Source: Polytrichum commune (lineage: Eukaryota > Streptophyta > Polytrichopsida > Polytrichales > Polytrichaceae). Taken from it: DNA of 64,000 bases. Location: assembly GCA_950295325.1 (NCBI GenBank), contig OX485808.1:11658501-11722500 (forward strand). The letters run 5' to 3'. Positions 9,032 to 18,462 of the stretch are shown here, piece after piece; within the stretch, counting starts at the first letter, position 1, and the number at the start of each line of letters is the position of its first letter. The position numbers were made by a program, and so were the translations under genes. The notes below the pieces were generated by a model. It searched no databases. It was not told where the DNA came from and saw only the letters and a list, made by a program, of their open reading frames with translations.

Positions 9032-12000
9032 ATGAGGAGGATGTGTAGGGCGGAGGAGGAGGAGGAGGCCAACATCAACGATATCGTCGGCGCGATGATG
9101 AGCAATGGAGGAGGAGGGGGGAGTGCAGCGAACTCAACCCGATCTATGAGGTACTTACTTCTTCAACTTCCAATCTTCAATCGATTGTCAATGCTCTGAG
9201 CGTAGCTACCAGAGCACACCAACAAAAAAGACTGATGTAGGTTAGAACATTGACTTTATAGTTACTAGAACAGAAGGTGAAGGTGTGGGTCGGAGGTCTG
9301 CGGCCGCAGACCTCTCCTTGATGGGAACTCCCGGTCCCAATCTTGGGAACTCCCACTCCCATGGATCTGTTCGGGCTTCCGTTCATGACAAGGTTAGACT
9401 GTGCAATGTTGTCAACTAATAATGCATTGTGCAGGTGGCAGTGCAAGAAAGCATCACAAGTCGCAGACCTCTCCCTAATGGGAACTCCCATTCCCACTTG
9501 AACCCAAGTTCCTAGCTTATTAGACTTGCATGCAATGCACATGCACCACATTGCTCCAACATTGTGCCACATTCCCATTTTACGAGCTCCTTAATTACTC
9601 ATGGTGCAATCTGCACAATGGTGTTTTCCTGATTAGGTGTTGTGAATTCCTACAGATGGTGCCTCCAGAAATCGAGCTTGAAATTCGCCTCCTCGCAAAA
9701 TTTCCACTTGTCTGAGAATTAACATATTTAACAAACAGGTTCTACTTGTCTGAGAATCAGCTCACTGTAGATCAGAGTCTTGGATTTTGCAAGGTTCAGG
9801 ATGAATTTCTTGTATCTTCAGATGTCTGTTGTGATGTACGCTAAAGAACAAAATATTACATCATTTGTACCTTCTGACATGAAAATATGTATATATGCAG
9901 GTAAGGATACAAAAGGACAGTGAAGACGAAGATATCATGCGTCGTGGAGATATGTTAATGTGCATGGCGACAGTGTTGAACCAAAAGTTGGAGGGTGAAA
10001 AAAATCTTACAATCACCAAGGTATCAACAAAGTTGTACGATTGGATCTCACACGTGTGTAGGGATGATGATGAAGCTTTTGATTGCGTTATACGAATTGG
10101 AAAGGAGGTGGATAACCGTATATTACATTTGGATCCCGCAAGAGCAAAAGCATGGAGAAAATATGTAGGAGCAAAAAAAGATATTCTTGATGTCAAAGAA
10201 CCAAGGATGACCCCTATGACAATAAATTGGTTGAGGCCGTTGCGGGGTTTATTAGATGGCGATTACAAGCAAGTTGTACAAACGGCGCTCTTTGATGAGG
10301 GGGGACAAGGTCAGAGGTTGTACTTCAACGACGTTGACAAGCCATTTCCAGGGTCAAAGACATTGGAGTTTGTATCGTTACGATTACGGCAACGATACGC
10401 AGTGAAGAATGTTTTGCGGTGGTTACAAATGGAAGGCAACATTGCAAGCTACAAAATAATAAAGGATTTTTTGCAGATCGATGTTTCAAGGTTTGGTGAA
10501 CATGACACATTGATAGCATTGGGGCAATTTGGGCACCAAGAACTTTATTAGCCATTGGGCTTCACCACTATGCATTTATGTTTTTGCACTGAAAAAGTAT
10601 GCCGAAGAGATTCCGGGAGCTATAAGAACTCATCATCGCGATATTGTCAATGGCTGTAGAGGGTTTCTAGGAAAAGTTAAATTAATCGAGAATGACACCT
10701 ATAGCTTGAAGGGTTGGTTGTGGAAGACAAAGGTGAAGAAGCAGGTAAAAGGATCTGAAAAAAAACGAGAAATTCATATCATGCATCGAGGTGGTTTGTT
10801 TACAAGTGGAGGTGGTCAGTTGGGAAAACCAACATTATGGGTGGTAGACTGTCAATGGGGAAGTACAGTAGGAGAGGACAAAGCATGGTCCAAAAAAGAT
10901 TATAAGGAAGCAATTCAGTTATTCGAGAAGTGGATGAGTGGTTGTCCTCGATGGAATGTGGTGTTTCTTTGTCAAGAAGGTGCAAACGTGCGTTTCTTGA
11001 TAGAGGATTTAGAGGAAAGCCATCGAATCATTCGTTATGGGACATGGGCATTTACACCAGAGACAACGACAAAGAATGACAACTTACTATTTGGAGGGCA
11101 AGAAATTGTATTCGTGGATGCAATAGGAGATGTGATCATAGTGATGGTATGTCCTAAAAATTCCAACCCCATCAACAATGTTTGTTGTACGAACATGCCT
11201 CTATCCCGAGTTTTAAATGATCATGAGTCAAAATATGCAGCAACAAAGGGAGATGCACGGAGAAGAACACCAGAAGAAATATCAAGGTTGGTTAATTGTT
11301 ATTTGCCAAAAGATTGGGCATTGGTGTTGGTAGGACTCTGCTCAACTATTCCAGCCATTATTGAAGAGGGTTTCAAGGGGATTCAAATTTTAGCATTTGA
11401 TGATAACATTGAGAGGAGCATGAGGTTGTCAGAGTGGGTTAGACAACATGACGGGATTGTATTTCAATTCCCATTATAAAAATATGATCGCTATGAATCA
11501 GAAAGTGATATGGTGCAAGGAGAGGAAGGTCATGAAGCGCATATTGACACGGAGATGGACGAAGACGATGATGAGGATGATGACGACGACGACGATGAAG
11601 ACGATGATGATGAATCGGAGATGGACAACAATGACGACGAAGATGATATAATATCTTTGTTGGAACCAAAAATTATATCTCCAAAAGAGACAGGAATAAA
11701 AAGAAAGAGGAAAGATCTGGTACTTATGAATGTAGTGGAATTAGAGAGCTTTGCGGTTGAAAACATACAACCATTACGACGTTCTTCTAGACCCCCCAAA
11801 GCAACTGAAAAAATTATTGGGCATGATAAAGGAAAAGCAGTGGCATTTAGTACATTTTTCAAGAAAAAATGTTCGAGTACATTGAGGAGACCATCAGCAA
11901 TAACTACGGTTTCACAGGGGGAACCTACAACGGTAATCATGATCGGGATTCCAAGCAGCTCACTTGATCATAATGTTGCAATTATTGAGACACTGGCAAA

Positions 12001-12253
12001 TCAAGTTGAGTTTAAGGTTGGTGATCGTGTCAATTTACTTGATATCCACGACGACGTTATAGTGGCAATTGCCAGAATCATATTGATTCTAGCATCCGGA
12101 CAATTGCATAACAAAATGCAACCAAAGGGATTTTACAAAGTCGTTGTAGAGGAGGTTGTTGTTGGAGAATCTCCTCTTATGGTACCCAACAAAGACGATG
12201 ATCCAGAACAATTGTATGTTCGAGATGTTGAGGGTACGATGACTGCGTGGTGA
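9032..12253 (+). pseudogene. Three-exon transposon gene with a methyltransferase-like segment and DUF8039-like tail
   Basis: Exon 1 is 9032-9150 (ATG at 9032, donor GTACTT), exon 2 is 9739-9835 and exon 3 runs from 9901 to 12253. The phases join correctly (2, then 0), which gives ...NSTRSMR/FYLSENQ...SSDVCCD/VRIQKDS. Exon 3 has a likely 1-nt insertion in the G run at 10521-10524 and an in-frame TAA at 11477-11479, past which the frame continues. The middle has VVDCQWGS (near 10845), then about 160 residues on RTPEEISRLV (near 11270) and LVLVGLCST (near 11330). This is the order and spacing of a beta-class N6A/N4C methyltransferase (DPPY, then the AdoMet motif), but the key residues are changed, so it would be inactive. 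Next come an Asp/Glu tract (11555-11650), RRSSRPPK, and a C-terminal domain like DUF8039. The methyltransferase relation is inference. Confidence 0.5.
9293..9314. repeat. 22-bp perfect GC-rich palindrome in intron 1
   Basis: A perfect inverted repeat centred on GCGGCCGC. The following words (CAGACCTCTCC, then ATGGGAACTCCC) recur at about 9463-9500, so the palindrome sits in a small direct repeat within intron 1 of the plus-strand transposon gene. Confidence 0.7.
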
Positions 12254-12598
12254 CACGATCGTATCGCATATATGATATAGATATAAGTGATTAGCACTAG
12301 TTTTTGCAGGCTTGTTTATCAAGTGTGGTTTTGATGATTTTTACTATTTGAATATAGTATTATATATGTTTTAATTTTTTTCTTAATATACTTATGTCGA
12401 TATTGTATATATTTATTTCGGTATGGTTGGATAAATTTACTGTGAAAGAAAAAATCGTTCATGAAATAACATAAAAACAATGTGCAAACTTGAATTTTTT
12501 TAAAGGCTATGCATCCCTTATAAATAAATCTCAATATACAAATCCTTACTTACATTATCATTATATTTGAATTAAATTGACAAGCAAAAACCGCACTT

Positions 12599-12628
12599 GG
12601 CCATGAGCGGTTTTCCTGTATACTATGT
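12599..12628 (-). repeat. Right terminal inverted repeat
   Basis: On the minus strand it reads with the core AGGAAAACCGCTCATGGCC and pairs with 4017-4046. Just inside it, a second AAAACCGC in the opposite orientation (12586-12593) makes a short subterminal inverted repeat. Confidence 0.6.
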
Positions 12629-13640
12629 TCTTTTTTCTTTTTATTTCTACCTTAGCTCTACACCAATTCTCCTAGGATGTGAAACAAGCAATCATATAGT
12701 GCAAGATGATTAGCAAATCCAAAACGTGTCCATAGCCATTTTCCTCATAATTTGTGGAGTTCAAATGAATATCGTTTTCCAATGACAAAATGAAGATTCA
12801 CTCTACTATTAAATGATCATGCCAATAGGTCTCCCCCAATTATGTTGATAACTTATTCTAGATAAGCTAACAACATTATGAGCACACATCTCAATCTCTT
12901 TTTAACACTTGTCTTTCTAATGTCCAATCTAAGATCCACACCTACTCTATATACCAACCCAATGTAATTATTCGTTTAAATCAAGTAATTGAAATAGATG
13001 CACTTACCTTCAAGGCATGCATTCAAACTAAAGGGCACCAAAATAATTGCACTTCATGTGAACTTTTTACCTTTTCAAGAGTCCCTTGTCAATTTTTTTT
13101 TAACCCCCCCCCCCCTCCTTAAAAAAAAAGAAAAAAACTCTTGACAATTTTTTGTGAAGGCACATTGTGGAAGCTGTGAGAGCAAGCATGTTTTCAAACT
13201 TGATATGATTTGGTCAAACAAATATGAGAGATTGTGTACTTCTACTCAAAGTCCAGTCTAGATGAAGGTTGACGATTAGCCAATACAAAATAAAAATAAA
13301 ATGCTTTATTTGAGAAGATTTTGAAAACCAATTTTGCATCATGTTAAAGTCTATCACCAAGTAATCTAAGCCAACCTAACCTCAACACTACCAACACAAA
13401 TGAATCTTCGATTGAGAATGAGAAAATCAATCATTTAGATAACGTTCTTTATGAGATGTATCTTGGCGGACGTCCCACTTGCACTCAAATTTTTGATGTG
13501 ACCGAGTCTAATCCAATCCCATGAACTAGAATATGCATAAAAAATTGCAAGTTACTCTTATAGAGCAACCTACTCGAGCCTCAATGGCATCCCACGGGTT
13601 AATGGGAGCAGTTTCACCATGCTAATCTCCGTCCTTCTGC
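12629..13640. other. Intergenic, no gene seen
   Basis: AT-rich sequence with a C homopolymer followed by an A-rich run near 13103-13130. No coding pattern was recognised. Confidence 0.4.
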
Positions 13641-15130
13641 TGAGGTGGCCACCATAACCCCAATCTTGGATTACTTGTACTCAAATCCAACTAAGGACCA
13701 CAAGTCCGGTAAGAAAAGAGTTTCCTTTCTTCCAACCACCATGTCAATGTACCTCTTGTTCTTGATTTTCTATGGCAACGTTGTTGCTTTGGGAATCCAC
13801 AACTTTGAGTGGGGCCATCGTGTGGCTTGGGTACGTCTAATTCATCGGAGCAACAATTGTGGTAGTAGGTATCGCTATTGCTGCCATGGTCATTGTATGT
13901 CTTATGTGTTTCTTCTCTCCTTGGCAAAGCTTTCCAAGAGGATTGACACAACTGCCTCTCCAAATGCCATGCTCTCAGTGAGCTCTCTTTCCTTCCTATT
14001 TTGGTCTCACTAAACTTTCTCTCTTTGGTGAACCAAAGGCTTGCAATACTTGCGGTGGCAATGAATCTATAACACATTACGAATTGGTTACATACATGTT
14101 TTAATCGCTAGTCAATGTGATTCTTACCTTCGAGGGGAAGTTACATCATTTTTACAACAATTTATTCTAGTAAAATTTTGTTTTTCATGAATCTTCTTCA
14201 TCACCAGCTACCATGTAGGTATTCCTCTTGTTCATAATTTTGTCAACAATTGTTTCCCATTTGGTTGGCATGATTCAAACGGGGTTATCCTATGGTTGGG
14301 ATACATGTCACTCACGTATTGGAGCATTTGACCTCGGTCTGTTGACAACTTGTCATCTAGTGGGCGATGCACAATTTGGAATTATCTTAATTGCATCTCT
14401 ATTTGGGTGCACATGGTCACTTTTGATGACATCATTAAACTTGTCTTTTCTCCAAAATGTTTGGTTGTTATCAATATCATGTGGAGTGTTGGTAAACAAC
14501 TTCTCCTATGTGATAGGTTCATTTGACATGATATTGTCAAATACTTCGCACCATGGCAAAATGACTCTAGTGTTGTGAACGACATTTTGTGTGACATTTA
14601 ACCCTGCAAATTCTAATAGTGGATTACGAGTTTCTTTTCTCCTTGGCAAAGCTTGCCAAAAGGACTTGAAGCAATTGCCCCTAACTTAGTCATATTGTGC
14701 AAACCAAATGCAAAACCAAATTTACTGAGGTAGGGGTGCTTTAGGATTTAGGGTTTAGGGTTTAGGGTTAGGGCCTGTGAGAAAGTTAAAGGTGCTTTAC
14801 GGTGTGCGCTATAAGTGAGCTCCTGTCTCTTCCTATTCCAGTGCCATTGAACCTCTTTTTGATGAACCATAGGTTTGCATTACAATCCCTGCAGTGGCAA
14901 TCAATCTGTAATACATTCCTATTTTGTTCTGTATGAGTTTAAGTCGCTCCAGGGGGTTACAGATTTGTGGAACTATGAGAATTTCTGTCCTGCATCTCAA
15001 CTCTGAAATATTACTAGGTGCCAATTGATCTCTTGTTGTCTTGCTGAAAAGTTGCCTCCACCACAATTCGTTACAGTACAGCACATGAAATCAATTGACT
15101 CCTGTCTGACAGATGAATTTTTCGTGATGT
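13640..15130. repeat. Diverged direct repeats, about 0.75-0.85 kb apart
   Basis: Segments near 13900-14080 recur near 14630-14910. Shared words are CTCCTTGGCAAAGCTT and TGAACCAWAGG, and a GGCAATSAATCTRTAA stretch. This is an old tandem duplication. Open frames at 13645-14013, 13691-14077 and 14228-14578 follow the repeat and show no protein motif. Confidence 0.5.
14744..14770. repeat. Short interstitial telomere-type repeat (TTTAGGG)n
   Basis: About three and a half tandem copies of the plant telomere unit (ATTTAGGG, TTTAGGG, TTTAGGG, TTAGGG). Too short to be a chromosome end. Such tracts arise by break repair or occur in telo-box promoter motifs. Confidence 0.75.
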
Positions 15131-16031
15131 TGCTTCTGATACATTTCTCAAAATCATGGAGACTGTCCATTATTTCTTAGGGTAACATTCTCTTAAAAGT
15201 TGAGAATGTGGGTGCAATCGTTTATTCATGATCAATGGACTCTAAAAGTACATTGAGCCATTTCTCTTGTATGTAAGTTACTAGGGCACTTTGCTGAGCT
15301 GATATGTTTCTGGGCACTCTTCTTAATTGGACACCTATTATTTTGAGTGGTATATTGCAAGATTACTAATCAAGAGTGGACGCCACATAGACACATGTTA
15401 TGGTGAGATTGGACTCTCTGCTCACTTGAACATACTATTAATTCCAGGTATAAGTGATAGTACAATTGGAAGTGTACGTATGATCACTTAGGGATAAAGA
15501 GAATACCTTGATCTTCTAAGGCTTGTGCATCTCAGCTCTGATACTTTGAAACTTGAAATGACGACCTGTCTGATTTGCAAATGGTAATTGGAAAAGACAA
15601 TCCTGATTCAATCCAATGGTCAAATGGTCTGGAGTTGGAAGTGCCCACAATAGGGCCACAATCCTTAACAAGTAGATGCGGATACACCAACCAGAGATGG
15701 AATGTCCCAACCCAAAGCCCTAATTCCTCTAGGATGTCAGGCTCTTTATTTCATAGACGTAGACAAATTTGTACCATCCAACCTTCTGTTTAGAGAGCAC
15801 AACAGCTTCCCTTCCAAACATGATGGCTTCTGACTGAACTTGACTCCACTTCCACATATCTTGACATCCCTCATGCTTACAGATAGAATAAATGTCTGAA
15901 TGATATTGGGAGAGAAAGATTGGATATCAGTTCTCTCAAAAGAATGGTAATGGTTGCAACAATTTCCAGCATTACAACCTTATCAACAACACTATAAATT
16001 GTTAACGTATGGACATGAATCCATAAATAAT

Positions 16032-16319
16032 TTATAAAGTGTCTCCTCTAAGTGTGGACATGAAATCCACAGATGAATTTGTCACCAATCCTCGAATGCT
16101 AAAGTATAATTGAAAGAGGGGTTGCACATCATCAGAGAAAGACTTCTGGTCACAATCTCTAGACAAACACAAAACATAATCTGTGCCCAAAAGCACACCA
16201 ACGATCGTCACCCAAACAATTTGCACGGCAGGATCACACGAAGTCCACACCACTTTGTTCAGTGAGCCCCGACATTCTGGGGCGCTGGAGATGGGAGCAT
16301 CCAATCTGAAAAAATTCAA
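16032..16319 (-). CDS. Exon-like segment of unrecognised protein
   Basis: A strong acceptor-like TTTTTTCAG ends at about 16308 on the minus strand. It is followed by an open stretch of about 90 codons with coding-like composition (APECRGSLNKVVWTSC, then VGVLLGTDYVLCLS) up to a stop at 16032. I do not recognise the family. Its phase does not match the exon ending at 17434, so either exons are missing between them or the two are unrelated. It could be a gene fragment. Confidence 0.25.
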   Translation of the reverse strand: MNFFRLDAPISSAPECRGSLNKVVWTSCDPAVQIVWVTIVGVLLGTDYVLCLSRDCDQKSFSDDVQPLFQLYFSIRGLVTNSSVDFMSTLRGDTL

Positions 16320-16794
16320 CACCAAAATATTTACATCAGAATACTATTCCTAAACATGAGTGCAATGTGAGGAGTCTTTTTCTCCTTCCAGATGAGGGCA
16401 CTCAAAGTTGAGAAGAAATCTCCAATTGATCATCGGTTCATCTAACCAAGTGAATTGTTGTGAAGAAGCCCAACTTGCAAATGCACTTGAACCAACATGT
16501 TGAGAGTTGCCTATAGTGAGGTGGGAAAATGACTCCCTCGTATGTTAGCCACTGCAACACTTGGATGCTTGAGAAATGGAACGCAACTGGTTGTGTGCAC
16601 ACATATAAGAGAGCAACCTTTTTCAAGAAGGCTTCTCCTTGGCACTAGTGCAATCACAATTGTGCACATGAGCCATGTTGCTTGGGAACGCTTCATTTTT
16701 CACATGACATGGATTTCTTGTCATATTGCCTTTTGCTAAATCTTGTTGGCACGGAAGAGGCATACTTGGCTATTGAAATAATGTGAACAACAAC

Positions 16795-17380
16795 ATACAA
16801 CTAAATTATACATATCATGTTTTAGTGGGCACACTATATCCATTATCACATTACCCACATAAAATGATCTTGCAATTGGGTGGCAACTATAGAAGGTGAC
16901 GAGGGACGCTTGCTGCTACATGATCAAGCCATGAAGGCCACCCTAATTAACAATGCACATCAATCTTAATGCGACACTAAATCCATATGTAGTACTGTGA
17001 ATTTGGCCTTGACACCAATTGACGTTTAAACCCTAAGATACATAAGACTCACTAGAGTGTGCAAGGTCACTACCGGAGTGTAATGAGCAACTACAATATA
17101 TACTACACTATACATTTGATTTAGTGTGACCCACACTATTCATCATCAACCCACATAAATGACCACTGGGTGACATGGGACACTCTTGCTCCAAGACATA
17201 CCATAGGTCACTCTAATTAACATGGCACCTCAATTCTAATGCCACACTAAATCAGATATATACTATATTGACATTGGCCTTGACAAAAGTTTCACTCTGA
17301 AACTCTTAAGATTCAAAACAATCCATTGATTAACCGAGGTCACTTCTGGAGTGTGACAAGCAATGTCCATGCACCTCAAA
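16795..17380. repeat. Tandem duplication, unit about 290 bp
   Basis: About 16795-17090 and 17090-17380 align along their length, diverged. Both contain a TTTAGTG word followed by CACACTAT, then CACTAAATC, GGCCTTGACA, and GAGTGT near the end. Each unit also holds a small inverted TTTAGTG/CACTAAA pair, so a MITE-like element may have been duplicated. Confidence 0.5.
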
Positions 17381-17433
17381 GGTTGAAAGAAATCCATTGA
17401 CAGAAAAGAAAAGAATGCAGATCGAATACCTAC

Positions 17434-17716
17434 CTGAATTGTCTTGAATATTGTCCGTCGGGATCCACACAGAGAGATTTGGAATAGAGATGTTCGGTAC
17501 AAGCAACGTCGTAGCCGTGACGAGACCAGGCTGTCTCGGAGGCGACCTAACTCTGACCGCGACTTTGCCATCGCTACCTTCCACACAATCTCGATCGCTG
17601 CTCTCGCTATGAGGAGGCTTATAATAAGATCGTCCGGTCTCCGGGTACCGCCCGTAGAACCGGAAGGCAATCACGAAACCTAAGTCTGCCATCTCCCGCA
17701 GCAAGACTTGCGCCAT
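17434..17716 (-). CDS. Possible first exon of an unrecognised gene
   Basis: ATG at 17716 opens 94 codons (MAQVLLREMADLGFVIAFRF at the start) and reaches a good donor, TTCAG|GTAGGT, at 17434/17433 in phase 1. The region is more GC-rich than its surroundings, as are the host-gene exons here. I do not recognise the protein and could not place the next exon with a matching phase. An overlapping minus-strand frame (17263-17670) is probably a shadow. Confidence 0.3.
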
Positions 17717-17904
17717 TGGATAAACTAGAAGATCAGGAAAACAGAGGATTACGGCAAGAAAATTGAGATTTCCCTTCTTGTCGCAACAGAACTTAGCTCT
17801 TAGCTCTTCCTGCTGTTGATCTTGTGGTGAGACTCCTCTCCGATATCTGGAGTGAAAGTGTTGAACGCTAGGGTTAGCAGTAGTTGTGGCTTGGAGCCGA
17901 GGAC

Positions 17905-18462
17905 ATGGAAGCCGAGCATTTCAATGTTCCCAAGGTCGAGAATGCAGACCCGACTTCCGCTTGATCTGTTCTCACAAGAGCGACAAAAAGGTTTCGCTCT
18001 CGAGGTGACGCGCATCCGAGCGAGTTCGCATCTGCAAGAAGTTGTGATGAGCAAAACCCTGAGAAGCGAAGGTGGAAGAAACGGAAGGCCTCTCTCTTGA
18101 ACGCGGTTGAAAGAGTCAATGATCAGCCAACAAATCGGAGGAGGAAGGGAACAGTAAAGCAGTTATTGAGGGCTGACGAGGAAACGAGAAAATCTGGAAC
18201 AGTATATGCTCACCTTGGTATTATTCTGATGACCAAGTGCATCGAGCCAACGGCAACTCCGCCGCCATGGAAGCAGCGCAGTGATTGCCAACTTCGAAGC
18301 TCGAGAGTTGACCCCACTGGGGAGCTTGGAGGCGGCAGTGTCTGCGGCTACCCCCACGCCGCTGGTTTGCGGCTGACGCGCGCTCGCGGCTATCTGCTGT
18401 GGAGAGTAGTGTTGGATTGGTATCACCTTCATTTATATATTTATTTATTATATCACTCATAA
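17905..18462 (+). pseudogene. Coding-like segment, divergent from the 17.7-kb exon
   Basis: Reading from an ATG at 17905 gives 19 codons, an in-frame TGA at 17962, and then an open frame to 18462. The part after the stop is rich in Lys, Arg and Glu (EKRRWKKRKASLLNAVERV), like a nuclear protein or coiled segment. The TGA could be a mutated CGA, or the first part could be an upstream ORF. The function is not recognised. It lies head-to-head with 17434-17716, about 190 bp apart, as in a shared promoter. Confidence 0.25.

Larger units (their letters stand above)
4017..12628. mobile_element. Decayed DNA transposon with two outward-facing genes
   Basis: Imperfect 30-bp terminal inverted repeats (4017-4046 and 12599-12628, 26 of 30 positions matching) flank the only two large non-host coding regions here. 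One encodes a DUF7869-type protein with a DDE/D-like residue pattern (minus, 7503 to about 4400). The other encodes a protein with a methyltransferase-like segment and a very acidic tract (plus, 9032-12253). They diverge from a central 1.5-kb region, and both seem to carry one copy of a DUF8039-like domain. Both have in-frame stops or frameshifts, so this copy is dead. I did not find a convincing target-site duplication. The two genes could be unrelated neighbours, but the matching termini argue for one element. Confidence 0.6.

Noticed and set aside
8622-9048. Open frames at 8622-9035 and 8836-9048
   Set aside because: They run through a GT/GA microsatellite and purine-rich leader; the frame from 9032 splices in phase to downstream exons and is preferred.
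11530-11940. Ser-rich minus-strand frame (136 codons)
   Set aside because: It is the antisense of the GAY/GAG acidic tract of the transposon gene.
14744-14770. Chromosome end
   Set aside because: Only about 27 bp of telomere-type repeat, flanked by ordinary sequence on both sides.
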